A stretch of DNA of 64,000 nt, taken from Mitsuokella multacida DSM 20544 (GTDB lineage Bacteria; Bacillota; Negativicutes; Selenomonadales; Selenomonadaceae). Below are positions 18,904 to 26,507 of the stretch, one piece after another. The first letter of the stretch is position 1. Each line of letters opens with the position of its first letter. The DNA is taken from the NCBI RefSeq assembly GCF_000155955.1, contig NZ_GG697143.2, forward strand, positions 99,008 to 163,007. The letters are read 5' to 3'. A program made the translations under genes and the position numbers. The notes beneath the pieces were generated by a model. The model was not told where the DNA came from, did no database searches, and worked only from the letters and a program-made list of their open reading frames with translations.

Positions 18904-19626
18904 TCAGGCGCGGATCCACTCCTTGAATTTCTCCGGCGAGCTGTTGATGACGAGCTCTTCCGGGAAATCGGCCTCACGGATGACCTCTTCCGAGAGTGCG
19001 TGGTTGCCGACATCGAGGTCGATGTGTGCATCGCTGCCCATGATGACGTGCGTGCCGTACTTCTTGCAGGCCTGCAGCATCTTCTTGGCGAGGTCGCGCG
19101 AGCCGGTGCGGCTGCCGCCCGGGCGGTAGGAGCTGTTGTTGCACTCGAGCAGGACGTGGCGCTCTGCAGCGGCCTTGGCAATCTGGTCGAAGTCAACTGG
19201 GAAGACCGGGTTGTCCGGATGGCCGATGATCTTGACCTGTGGAATCCACATGGCGCTCATGATGGCTGTCGTGTTGTCGAGTGCCGTGCCCGGATTGATG
19301 CAAGGGTCGTGCAGGCTTGCGATGGCGTAGTCGACGGAGCGCAGGCCCTTCTCTTCGAGGTCGACCTTGCCCGTCGTGTTCAGGATGTTGAGTTCCACAC
19401 CCATGAGGAGCTCAACGCCGGCTTCATCGCCGTAGACCTTGCGGTCGAAGATGCGCAGGTTCTCGAAGTAGAAGCGGTGCGTCGAGCCCGGCATGGCCGG
19501 TGCATGGTCAGCGATGCCGACGAGTGCGAGGCCCTTCTTGCTGCCCGCCGCAATCATCTCGCGAATCGTGTTGTAGGCATGGCCACTGGCCAGCGTGTGC
19601 ATGTGGACGTCGAGTAAGTCTTTCAT
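18904..19626 (-). CDS. PHP-domain phosphatase (YcdX-like)
   Basis: A 240-residue PHP-family metal-dependent phosphoesterase. Metal-ligand motifs are in order: DVHMHTLASGHA at the N-terminus, GIADHAP near residue 40, a VELNI glutamate, an ASLHDP histidine, IGHPDNP, and MGSDAHI near the C-terminus; together they form the trinuclear site of E. coli YcdX-type proteins, and length agrees (~245). The frame is open to a TTG at 19641, but the ATG at 19626 starts the metal-binding domain directly and has GGGGGG upstream. Phosphatase activity is known for the family; the physiological substrate is not. It is transcribed away from the tRNA-Val cluster. Confidence 0.88.
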   Translation of the reverse strand: MKDLLDVHMHTLASGHAYNTIREMIAAGSKKGLALVGIADHAPAMPGSTHRFYFENLRIFDRKVYGDEAGVELLMGVELNILNTTGKVDLEEKGLRSVDYAIASLHDPCINPGTALDNTTAIMSAMWIPQVKIIGHPDNPVFPVDFDQIAKAAAERHVLLECNNSSYRPGGSRTGSRDLAKKMLQACKKYGTHVIMGSDAHIDLDVGNHALSEEVIREADFPEELVINSSPEKFKEWIRA

Positions 19627-19721
19627 AATAAAACCCCCCAAAACAGTTGATGTATCCTATCGACTATTATACCACGGATGGAGGGAGTCAAAAATTTTTT
19701 CAAGAAATTTGAATTTCCCTG

Positions 19722-19757
19722 TTGACATTTCTGGGGGACTCCTTTATAATAAATCTT
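19722..19757 (+). promoter_or_regulatory. Consensus promoter of the tRNA-Val genes
   Basis: TTGACA (19722-19727), 17-bp spacer, TATAAT (19745-19750): a perfect sigma-70-type promoter ending ~20 bp before the first tRNA. Confidence 0.93.
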
Positions 19758-19770
19758 GTCGTTAAGACAT

Positions 19771-19847
19771 GGGGTTATAGCTCAGTTGGTTAGAGTGTCT
19801 CGTTGACATCGAGGAGGTCACAGATTCGAATTCTGTTAACCCCACCA
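19771..19847 (+). tRNA. tRNA-Val (anticodon GAC)
   Basis: A 77-nt cloverleaf with encoded CCA: acceptor arms GGGGTTA/TAACCCC, D-arm GCTCAGTTGGTTAGAGT, anticodon loop TTGACAT giving GAC, T-arm ACAGATTCGAATTCTGT. It has its own consensus promoter and is followed by a terminator-like hairpin. Confidence 0.95.
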
Positions 19848-19860
19848 TTTAGAAAGATGA

Positions 19861-19888
19861 GGTTTCGTCGAACGGCGAAACCTTTTTT
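19861..19888 (+). terminator. Terminator between the two tRNA-Val genes
   Basis: GGTTTCG (19861-19867) pairs with CGAAACC (19876-19882), followed by TTTTTT. The second tRNA starts only ~5 bp later and has no promoter of its own, so read-through must supply it. Confidence 0.85.
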
Positions 19889-19892
19889 GTTT

Positions 19893-19969
19893 GCTCGCTT
19901 AGCTCAGTTGGCTAGAGCATCTCCGTCACATGGAGGGGGTCGGGGGTTCGAATCCCTCAGCGAGCACCA
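19893..19969 (+). tRNA. tRNA-Val (anticodon CAC)
   Basis: A 77-nt cloverleaf with encoded CCA: acceptor arms GCTCGCT/AGCGAGC, anticodon loop GTCACAT giving CAC, T-arm GGGGGTTCGAATCCCTC. Together with the preceding GAC tRNA it covers GTC/GTT-type and GTG valine codons. Confidence 0.93.
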
Positions 19970-19981
19970 TATGGATAGTTC

Positions 19982-20015
19982 AAGCCGTGCGCATTGCGCA
20001 CGGCTTTTATTTTTA
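19982..20015 (+). terminator. Terminator after the tRNA-Val pair
   Basis: AAGCCGTGCGC (19982-19992) pairs perfectly with GCGCACGGCTT (19996-20006) around an ATT loop, followed by TTATTTTTAT. Confidence 0.93.
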
Positions 20016-20036
20016 TCAAAATGGATAGAAAACATA

Positions 20037-20071
20037 TTGACATTATATGCTTTTGCTGATATGATAATGCC
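20037..20071 (+). promoter_or_regulatory. Promoter of the structured leader RNA
   Basis: TTGACA (20037-20042), 17-bp spacer, TATGAT (20060-20065) with an extended -10 TGA directly before it. Predicted start of transcription is near 20072. Confidence 0.88.
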
Positions 20072-20208
20072 CATAAGATGAGTTGACCAAACGAATTGGA
20101 GACTTTGAGCAGCATATGGATCTCGTCCGGAAGGATGGCAATGGAGCCCAAGAGGGCACAGTCACTTTTTCGAGCATTTCCATAGGCTCGCTTGGAGTCT
20201 CCTTTTTG
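20072..20208 (+). ncRNA. Structured leader RNA ending in a terminator (candidate riboswitch or sRNA)
   Basis: Between a near-consensus promoter and the downstream gene is a ~137-nt segment that folds into one long rod with a two-hairpin head. Closing stem GGAGACT/AGTCTCC (20098-20104, 20196-20202), then GAGC/GCTC (20107-20110, 20186-20189), TATGGA/TCCATA (20115-20120, 20179-20184) and CTCG/CGAG (20122-20125, 20171-20174). The head holds TCC-GGAA-GGA (a GNRA loop) and GCCC-AAGA-GGGC. TTTTT follows the closing stem. The next gene starts ~50 bp later with no visible promoter between, so the element probably sits in that gene's leader as an attenuator. I do not recognise a known family. A stand-alone small RNA is the alternative. 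Confidence 0.65.
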
Positions 20209-20255
20209 CATACTTAAAAGTACGGATATGCATCAATGAAAGGATGTTGGACAAT

Positions 20256-21344
20256 ATGGCAATCAAGGATCAGGATATCGCAAGAGAACGAGAGAAGGTA
20301 GAATTCAAGCGCGCGATGGACCCGTGCCCGATCGACTTTTCGGAGCTGCAGACGACGAACCCGCGCGCCAATGGCGAGCAGAAGGAATACGAGGGCCGCG
20401 ATGCCTCGAACTTCAATCGCCGCAAGAAGTACAACGATGAAGAGGAACCGCAGTTCACGGCGAGCTTCCTGACAGGCGAGCTTCCTGTCGAGCCAAACCG
20501 CTATCGTCTCGTCTGGTCGCGCCACTGCCCGTGGGCCAACCGCATCTCGATCGCGATTGACCTCCTGGGACTCGACAGGGTGATCTCGAAGGGCGTCGTC
20601 GATCCGCTGCGCCCAGCTGGCGTCGTCGGCGACTGGTTCTTCACATTGGACCCGGATGAGAAGGACCCCGTCCTCGGCGTCCATTCACTCGGCGAATGCT
20701 ATCGCAAGGCGGACCCGGCATTTGACCAGCGTGCGACGGTACCGGCTCTCGTCGATGTCAAGACGGGCAAGGTCGTTAACAATGATTACCATGTCCTTGA
20801 TGCGGAACTCGCTGTGGCTTTCAAGGACTACATCGCCGAAGATGCGCCGGATATCTATCCGGAGGAGCTGCGCGAGGACATCGATGCCCTCAATATCATC
20901 CTCTACGCAGATGTCAATCTGGCCGTCAATCTCGCTGCACTCGTCGGTACGCAGGAAGAGTACGAGTTCTACTACAATAAGATCTTCGACCGCCTCGACT
21001 GGCTTGAGGAGCGCCTTTCGACGCGCCGCTACCTCATGGGCGATACGATTACGCTGCCGGATATCCGCCTGTTCGTGACACTCTCGCGCTTCGATCTCGT
21101 CTTCTATCAGAAGTACTTCGTCAACAAGAAGCGCCTCGTCGACTATCCGAATCTCTGGAATTACGCGAAGGACCTCTACTCGAATCCGGCTTTCGGCAAC
21201 AACACGGACTTCGATTCCATGCGCAAGCGCTTCTACTATGTCGATCACACACCGTTTGCCGATCTCAAGCGCATCGTGCCGAAGGGACCCGATGACAGCC
21301 GCTGGAATGAGCCGAATGACCGCGCGGAGAAATTCGCCAGATAA
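20256..21344 (+). CDS. Glutathionyl-hydroquinone reductase-like protein (Xi-class GST, YqjG/ECM4 family)
   Basis: A 362-residue cytosolic protein. After an unusual N-terminal extension it shows the Xi-class GST active site SRHCPWANR with nucleophile Cys91, an N-terminal thioredoxin-like fold through VPALVDVKTG, and an all-helical GST C-terminal domain (RRYLMGDTITLPDIRLFVTL). Known relatives reduce glutathionyl-(hydro)quinones. The start is placed at 20256 because the in-frame ATG at 20244 overlaps AAAGGA, the ribosome site. Length is slightly above the family's ~320-330. Whether this organism makes glutathione is unknown, so another thiol is possible. It lies directly after the structured leader RNA, which may control it. 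Confidence 0.85.
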   Translation: MAIKDQDIAREREKVEFKRAMDPCPIDFSELQTTNPRANGEQKEYEGRDASNFNRRKKYNDEEEPQFTASFLTGELPVEPNRYRLVWSRHCPWANRISIAIDLLGLDRVISKGVVDPLRPAGVVGDWFFTLDPDEKDPVLGVHSLGECYRKADPAFDQRATVPALVDVKTGKVVNNDYHVLDAELAVAFKDYIAEDAPDIYPEELREDIDALNIILYADVNLAVNLAALVGTQEEYEFYYNKIFDRLDWLEERLSTRRYLMGDTITLPDIRLFVTLSRFDLVFYQKYFVNKKRLVDYPNLWNYAKDLYSNPAFGNNTDFDSMRKRFYYVDHTPFADLKRIVPKGPDDSRWNEPNDRAEKFAR

Positions 21345-21387
21345 TCTGCTGAGATGAGCATGACAGGTAGCAGAGGAGGGACCCTGT

Positions 21388-22689
21388 ATGGACCAGAATA
21401 CGACGGCTGTCGTTCGCCTTATTGAAGCGACAGAACTTTCAGGGCGCGATGACCTCATCGCCCAGGCCAAGCGGGCCTTTCTCGACTATCTGGCAGCTCT
21501 GCTGGCAGCTCGGCGCGAGCCGGCTGTAGAGAATCTGCGCCAGATGACGGATGAGGGTCGCGCATCTGACAGGGCAAGGCTTTACGGCTTTGCTTCGCAT
21601 TACCTCGATTTTGACGATGCGCAGGCCAATATCGCCGGCCACTTCAGCACGGTGCTCTATTCAGTGCTGTTGGCGGTGGCAAGGCCGGACGATGCAGTCT
21701 GCGACTTCCTGGCAGCATACATCGCTGGGGCGGAATTGGAGGGCTTGCTCGGCGCGCGCCTCAATCCAGAACACCGGCGGCAGGGCTGGCATTCCACTGG
21801 CACGGTCGGCACTTTGGGGGCTGCCGCGGCCATCGTGCGGCTGCGTCGTTTGACAGGGGAGCGGGCGGCAGAGGTCCTCTCGCTGGCAGGCACTCAGTCA
21901 GCTGGCATGGCCTTTGAGGCCGGCTCGGACGGCAAGCCGCTTCATGCTGGTTTTGCGGCAGAGCATGCGGTGACGGCGTTTCGTCTCGTTGAGGCGGGCC
22001 TGAATGCACGTACAAACCTGTTCGACGATGTGACGGGGTGGCTGGCCGTCTTCACGGATGGCCGACGGTACCTCGATGTGGCACGCATGCAGCAAGAATG
22101 GTTGCAGCCCGGCCAGATTTTGGAGCCGGGCCTCTGGATGAAGCGTCACATGTACTGTTCCGCTGCAATCTGTGCGGCAGATGGTGCAGAAGAGCTCTAC
22201 CGACAAGGGCTGCGCATGGCGGATGTTCGCTCCATCACGGTGCATTTCCCACCTGGCGCCGACCGAGCACTGCGCTATACGCGGCCGCAGACGGGCCGCG
22301 AGGGACAGTTCTCCGTCGAATTTATCATCTGGCAGATCTTGCAGCATGGCAGGATCGAGGATGCATACTTTAGGCAGAGTACCGTGCCGCAGGCGTTCCT
22401 GGAGGCGCTTCCCAAGTTTCACCGCGCTTATGACGTCCCGACGCTGCCGCTGTCGGAGCGCGCCGTGCCACTGACAGCTGAGACCGTGGACGGACGGCAC
22501 TGGCAGGCGGATGTGCGCGAGCCGCAGGGCTCGCCGGCAAGACCGCTGACGATTGCGCAGCAGAAGGAGAAACTGGAGATGGCGGTAGGCAGTCTGTCGG
22601 CCGGCCATATCATCGATACGATTGGCAACTGGCCCGATGGGGAAATCGGGCCTTGCCTTGACTGGATAAAAGGAGAGATGTTCCCATGA
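21388..22689 (+). CDS. MmgE/PrpD family protein
   Basis: A 433-residue protein of the MmgE/PrpD fold (2-methylcitrate dehydratase, cis-aconitate decarboxylase and related enzymes). Visible family features are the helical N-terminal domain, GWHSTGTVGTLGAAAA, the AGTQSAGMAFEAGSDGKPLH region leading to HAGFAAEHAV, and the C-terminal segment with RALRYTRPQTGREGQFSVEF. An AGAGGAGGGA ribosome site precedes the ATG. Its stop overlaps the ATG of the next gene (ATGA), so it is the first gene of an operon with an amino-acid-type ABC importer and an acetyltransferase. This context argues against a propionate role and suggests processing of the imported compound. The reaction is not determined. Confidence 0.85.
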   Translation: MDQNTTAVVRLIEATELSGRDDLIAQAKRAFLDYLAALLAARREPAVENLRQMTDEGRASDRARLYGFASHYLDFDDAQANIAGHFSTVLYSVLLAVARPDDAVCDFLAAYIAGAELEGLLGARLNPEHRRQGWHSTGTVGTLGAAAAIVRLRRLTGERAAEVLSLAGTQSAGMAFEAGSDGKPLHAGFAAEHAVTAFRLVEAGLNARTNLFDDVTGWLAVFTDGRRYLDVARMQQEWLQPGQILEPGLWMKRHMYCSAAICAADGAEELYRQGLRMADVRSITVHFPPGADRALRYTRPQTGREGQFSVEFIIWQILQHGRIEDAYFRQSTVPQAFLEALPKFHRAYDVPTLPLSERAVPLTAETVDGRHWQADVREPQGSPARPLTIAQQKEKLEMAVGSLSAGHIIDTIGNWPDGEIGPCLDWIKGEMFP

Positions 22690-23525
22690 AGATACCGAAT
22701 CGATTTGCACGCGTGCTGACAGCCGTCCTGATGGTCGTGGGCCTCGGCGTACTGGCCGGCTGCGGCAGTGATACGGATGATAGCAGTGCCAGCGTCAACA
22801 AGGATGCCAAGACGGTCGTCGTGGCGACGCGCGGCACGGTCAAACCGTATTCCTACACGGATGATGACGGCAAGCTGACGGGCTACGATGTCGAGATCCT
22901 CAAGGAGATCGAGAAGCGCGACCCGAGCTTGCACTTCACTTTCAAGCCAATGGCTGTCGATGCAGCTTTCGTCGCGATGGATTCCTCGCAGGTTGACATG
23001 ATTGCCAACCAGATGCGCCATTCGCCGGCGCGCGACGAGAAGTACATCTTCCCGAAAGAACTCAACAATTACACGGTGCGCAAGCTCGTCGTGCCGAAAG
23101 ACGATGATGCGACGAAGTCCCTCGACGACCTCAAGGGCAAGAAGGTAGCTGTCACGACGAACTCGGAGTTTGCCGATCTCGTCAAGAAATTCAATGAGAC
23201 GGCCGATACCCCAATCGAGATTGTCTACACGGATAAGGGCCCATCGGAGACGATGAACCTCGTTGCGACGGGGCGTGCACAGGCTGCCGGCGAGTATGAG
23301 TACATTGTCTCGGTCGCACAGAAAGACAAGAATCTGCCCATCAAGACGGTGGGGCCGACACTGACGAAGGTACCGACTTACTTCCTGCTCCGCAAGGACG
23401 ACGAGATGCAGAAGGTCGCCGATAAGATCGACGCTGCGCTCAAGTCCATGAGGGAAGATGGCACGCTCAAGGCGCTCTCTGAGAAGTACCTCGGTGCGGA
23501 TTACACGGAAGCGCCGACTGAATAA
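22686..23525 (+). CDS. Amino-acid ABC transporter substrate-binding lipoprotein
   Basis: A 279-residue solute-binding protein of the polar amino acid (SBP_bac_3) family. The signal peptide ends in the lipobox VLAGC, so it is predicted to be a lipoprotein facing the periplasm. The mature domain starts KTVVVATRGTVKPYSYTDDD and continues with GYDVEILKEIEKR, then AAFVAMDSSQVDMIANQM, all typical of this family. The start codon overlaps the stop of the MmgE/PrpD gene. It would deliver substrate to the two permeases and ATPase that follow. The ligand (an amino acid or a related carboxylate) is inferred from family only. Confidence 0.9.
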   Translation: MKIPNRFARVLTAVLMVVGLGVLAGCGSDTDDSSASVNKDAKTVVVATRGTVKPYSYTDDDGKLTGYDVEILKEIEKRDPSLHFTFKPMAVDAAFVAMDSSQVDMIANQMRHSPARDEKYIFPKELNNYTVRKLVVPKDDDATKSLDDLKGKKVAVTTNSEFADLVKKFNETADTPIEIVYTDKGPSETMNLVATGRAQAAGEYEYIVSVAQKDKNLPIKTVGPTLTKVPTYFLLRKDDEMQKVADKIDAALKSMREDGTLKALSEKYLGADYTEAPTE

Positions 23526-23548
23526 CCGCGCAGAAAGGAGAAGGCTCG

Positions 23549-24256
23549 ATGGGTACTTATTTTGATGTCGGATATATGATCAAGTCATTTCCGACGCTCC
23601 TGGGCATGGTCCACATCACGCTGCTGGTGACGATTTTTTCGGCGATTGTCGGCATCCTGCTCGGCGCTGCCATCGCGGTCCTGCGCATCCAGTGCGTGCC
23701 AGTCATCGCGCCGCTCCTGCGCATCTTCATCTCGTTCATGCGCGGGACGCCTTTCCTCGTGCAGCTTTTCCTTGCTTACTTCGGTGTGCCGGAGATCCTC
23801 GCACATGTCGGTATCAGCATGAAAGGCGTGCCGCCATTGGCTTTTGTTCTCGCAGTGTTTACGCTGCACATGGCTGCCTATGGTGCGGAGATCCTGCGCT
23901 CGAGCATTTTGGCTGTGCCTGTCGGAGAGAAAGAGGCGGCGATGAGCCTCGGCATGACGTCCTTCCAGATGTACCGTCGTGTCGTCCTGCCACAGGCCTT
24001 CCAGATGGCGATGCCGGCTCTCATCAACACGGTCATCGGCGTCGTCAAAGGCACGAGCCTGATCTTTAATGTCGGCGTCGTCGACATCATGCGCAAGGCG
24101 GAGCTCATGGCGGGCAACTCACAGCGCAGCCTGGAACTCTACGTGGACGTGGCCGTCATCTACGGTATCTTGATCTTCCTGATTGCGCGCATCGGACGGT
24201 TCCTCGAGAGGCGCCAGAGCCACAATCGGGATCTTGCAGAACTCAGTGAGGCGTAA
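23549..24256 (+). CDS. Amino-acid ABC transporter permease
   Basis: A 235-residue inner-membrane permease of the HisM/GlnP type with about five membrane helices. It begins with a membrane helix (LLGMVHITLLVTIFSAIVG) and carries the polar amino-acid permease motif (SFMRGTPFLVQLFLAYFGVP) and the cytoplasmic EAA loop (EKEAAMSLGMTSFQMYRRVV) that contacts the ATPase. An AGAAAGGAGAAG ribosome site precedes the ATG. It pairs with the next permease to make a heterodimeric channel; the two share the identical LGMTSFQMYRRV-like loop, as expected for paralogues within one transporter. Confidence 0.92.
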   Translation: MGTYFDVGYMIKSFPTLLGMVHITLLVTIFSAIVGILLGAAIAVLRIQCVPVIAPLLRIFISFMRGTPFLVQLFLAYFGVPEILAHVGISMKGVPPLAFVLAVFTLHMAAYGAEILRSSILAVPVGEKEAAMSLGMTSFQMYRRVVLPQAFQMAMPALINTVIGVVKGTSLIFNVGVVDIMRKAELMAGNSQRSLELYVDVAVIYGILIFLIARIGRFLERRQSHNRDLAELSEA

Positions 24257-24260
24257 GATT

Positions 24261-24980
24261 ATGAATGGACATAGTTTGATTGACTGGCAATACATCGTGC
24301 AGGGTGCTGCGTTCATCGCGCCTTATGTCAAGGTCACTTTGCTCCTGACGCTCTCGAGCGTATTCTTCGGCGCAGTGCTCGGACTCGTCAGTTGCCTGGC
24401 ACAGCGGAGCCAAGTGCCCGCGCTGGGCAAGCTCTTCCGGCTTTACGTCTACGTTTGCCGGAGCATTCCCAACATGGTGCTTTTATATCTCGTTTACTAC
24501 GGCATGCCGCTTGCCTTCCTGGCATTACGCGGCAAGACCGGCATCCATGTGCCCATAGAACATGTGCCAGCCATGGCTGTAGCCATCATCGGCCTGACGC
24601 TCCACACGGGGGCCTACCTCAGCGAGATTTTCCGCGCGGCACTCGACTCGGTACCTCAGGGACAGTTTGAAGCGGCTGAGGCGATGGGGATGACATCGTT
24701 CCAGATGTACCGCCGCGTCATCTTCCCGCAGGCCATCGTCTTTGCGCTGCCGCTCTTTGCCAACCAGTTCCTTTCGACGATGAAGAGCACGAGCATCGTT
24801 TTCGTTATCACGGTCATCGAGGTGTTTGGTGCGGCCAAACTCTTCTGTGAGGACAACTCGCAGTACTTCGAAGCTTACATCGTGGCGGCTCTCCTCTATT
24901 GGGGTATGGGCATCTTATTTGAATACCTATTTACGAAACTCGAGGACCGACTCTCCTCGTACAAGAGGTGCAAGATATGA
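24261..24980 (+). CDS. Amino-acid ABC transporter permease (second subunit)
   Basis: A 239-residue membrane permease paralogous to its neighbour. It has the early helix FIAPYVKVTLLLTLSSVFFG, the family motif YVCRSIPNMVLLYLVYYG, and the EAA loop GQFEAAEAMGMTSFQMYRRV. The frame is open upstream to a TTG at 24183 inside the previous gene, but the ATG at 24261 lies 4 bp after the preceding stop and gives the standard length. Its stop overlaps the ATG of the ATPase gene (ATGA at 24977-24980), indicating translational coupling within the operon. Confidence 0.92.
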   Translation: MNGHSLIDWQYIVQGAAFIAPYVKVTLLLTLSSVFFGAVLGLVSCLAQRSQVPALGKLFRLYVYVCRSIPNMVLLYLVYYGMPLAFLALRGKTGIHVPIEHVPAMAVAIIGLTLHTGAYLSEIFRAALDSVPQGQFEAAEAMGMTSFQMYRRVIFPQAIVFALPLFANQFLSTMKSTSIVFVITVIEVFGAAKLFCEDNSQYFEAYIVAALLYWGMGILFEYLFTKLEDRLSSYKRCKI

Positions 24981-25744
24981 TAAAACTTGAACACGTGAAG
25001 AAGTCCTTCGGTGATCAGGCTATCCTGCGGGATATCAGCCTGAATGTGCCGACGGGCAGTGTGACAGTCATCCTCGGCCCGTCGGGCAGTGGTAAGACGA
25101 CGCTCCTGCGCACGATCAACTTTCTTGGCAAGGCCGATGGAGGCACGCTCTTCATCAATGACCAGCGCTACGACCTCCGCAAGGCATCCCGCAAAGAGAT
25201 TCTCGCTGTACGCCGTCAGACGGCTATGGTATTCCAATCGTACAACCTTTTCTCGAATATGACGGCATTGCAGAACGTTATGGAAGCGCTCGTGACGGTG
25301 CAGGGCAGGAACAAGGCGGACGCGAGGGAGCGGGCGGCTGAGTTGCTCACTCAGGTCGGCATGAAGGAGCATGCCGACAAGTATCCGGCACAGCTTTCAG
25401 GTGGTCAGCAGCAGCGCGTCGGCATCGCCCGCGCTCTGGCGGTCAATCCGCAGGTCATCCTGTTCGATGAGCCGACGAGTGCTCTCGATCCGGAACTCGT
25501 CGGCGAGGTACTGGCTGTCATCCGCGACGTGGCTAAGAACAGCAAGGTCACGATGATCATCGTGACGCATGAGATTGCCTTTGCGCGCGAGGTCGCCGAC
25601 CAGATCGTTTTCATGGAGGGCGGCTGCGTCGTGGAGACGGGCGCACCGCAGGACGTTCTCGTCCATCCGCGCGAGGAGCGCACGAGAGTATTCCTCAACC
25701 GCTACCTCGGCGGCACAACATTGCGCGACGGCGCGGGCATTTGA
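24977..25744 (+). CDS. Amino-acid ABC transporter ATP-binding protein
   Basis: A 255-residue ATPase of the GlnQ/HisP class. Walker A is GPSGSGKTTLLR, the Q-loop lies in TAMVFQSYNLF, the ABC signature is LSGGQQQRVGIARAL, Walker B is VILFDEPTSALDPEL and the switch histidine is in IIVTHEI. The start overlaps the stop of the second permease; a longer GTG frame from 24968 exists but is not needed. It energises import with the two permeases and the lipoprotein encoded just upstream. Confidence 0.94.
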   Translation: MIKLEHVKKSFGDQAILRDISLNVPTGSVTVILGPSGSGKTTLLRTINFLGKADGGTLFINDQRYDLRKASRKEILAVRRQTAMVFQSYNLFSNMTALQNVMEALVTVQGRNKADARERAAELLTQVGMKEHADKYPAQLSGGQQQRVGIARALAVNPQVILFDEPTSALDPELVGEVLAVIRDVAKNSKVTMIIVTHEIAFAREVADQIVFMEGGCVVETGAPQDVLVHPREERTRVFLNRYLGGTTLRDGAGI

Positions 25745-25774
25745 CATCGACAGTTGATAGAGAGGAGGAATCAC

Positions 25775-26263
25775 ATGGCAACGTATCGTGAACTGGGGGA
25801 GGCCGACCTTGATGCGTACTACCGCATCCTGCATGAGGGCTATCAGACGGACAAGAAGTATCCCCTTTCTTTCGCCGCCATGACGGCAACGCGGGAGCAG
25901 GAGCGCGCTTGGCTCATGAGCAACCCGACGTACGGGCTGTTCGAGGATGGCGAGCTTGTCAGCGCGCTCTCTCTGCGCATGCCTTGGGGGCCAAATCCCG
26001 GTCCTGAAGGTGTACCGCACATCGGCCAGGTCGTCACAGCCCCTGAGCATATGCACCGAGGCTATGCTTCAACACTCATCGGCCTCATCTTGGAAGAGGT
26101 CCTGAAACAGCAGCTCAAGGTGCCCTTCGTGACGCTCGGGACAGCGACGAGCCATCCGTGGCTGCGGAAGATGTATGAGAAGCTCGGCTTTCGTGCGTTC
26201 CGTGAAGTCCAGTTGCCGGGGAAGGCACACCGTACTGTCTATCTGCGCCGAGACCTCGATTGA
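25775..26263 (+). CDS. GNAT family N-acetyltransferase
   Basis: A 162-residue acetyltransferase. The acetyl-CoA-binding motif A is visible as IGQVVTAPEHMHRGYASTLI, followed by the C-terminal TATSHPWLRKMYEKLGF typical of GNAT proteins. GAGGAGGA lies at the right distance from the ATG. It is the last gene of the MmgE/PrpD-ABC transporter operon, 30 bp after the ATPase, and its stop lies inside the operon terminator. In this context it may acetylate the imported compound or detoxify it; that is inference. Confidence 0.85.
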   Translation: MATYRELGEADLDAYYRILHEGYQTDKKYPLSFAAMTATREQERAWLMSNPTYGLFEDGELVSALSLRMPWGPNPGPEGVPHIGQVVTAPEHMHRGYASTLIGLILEEVLKQQLKVPFVTLGTATSHPWLRKMYEKLGFRAFREVQLPGKAHRTVYLRRDLD

Positions 26264-26277
26264 CCGAGGTCTTTTTT
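26251..26277 (+). terminator. Terminator of the MmgE/PrpD-ABC-GNAT operon
   Basis: AGACCTCG (26251-26258) pairs with CGAGGTCT (26265-26272), followed by TTTTT. It overlaps the last codons of the acetyltransferase gene. Confidence 0.88.
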
Positions 26278-26322
26278 GTGTGTCATCCAGTTCTACTTAT
26301 ATGTAGGGAAGGGCCGGACACA

Positions 26323-26358
26323 TTGACACTGGGGCCCGCAAGATGATATGATAGATAA
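26323..26358 (+). promoter_or_regulatory. purB promoter
   Basis: TTGACA (26323-26328), 18-bp spacer, TATGAT (26347-26352) with an extended -10 TGA. It predicts a ~150-nt purB leader. Confidence 0.8.
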
Positions 26359-26379
26359 GGGAATATCGGTAACTTCTCC

Positions 26380-26445
26380 AAACTCAAAATGAGATTTTCC
26401 AGAGGCCGCCATGATAGGCGGGTGGAAGGTCAATTTGAGTTTTTT
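26380..26445 (+). promoter_or_regulatory. purB leader hairpin with terminal T-run (candidate attenuator)
   Basis: A long, nearly continuous stem: AAACTCAAA (26380-26388) with TTTGAGTTT (26434-26442), GATTTTCCA with TGGAAGGTC (two G-T pairs), and GCCGCC with GGCGG(G) closing an ATGATA loop. TTTTTT follows. It starts only ~20 nt after the predicted transcription start and ends ~60 nt before the purB start codon, so unless bypassed it would terminate the purB transcript. No known purine or PRPP riboswitch consensus was recognised. Confidence 0.65.
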
Positions 26446-26507
26446 CGTCGTGTTTTCACTTCCGCGGTGCAGAGACGCCGCCAGGAAATTGAGGAGGAAA
26501 TCACTAA

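Noticed and set aside
20111..20160. Signal recognition particle RNA
   Set aside because: GTCCGGAAGGA matches the SRP apical loop, but the flanking AGCAG-type asymmetric loop and single-rod layout are missing, and the head has two hairpins.
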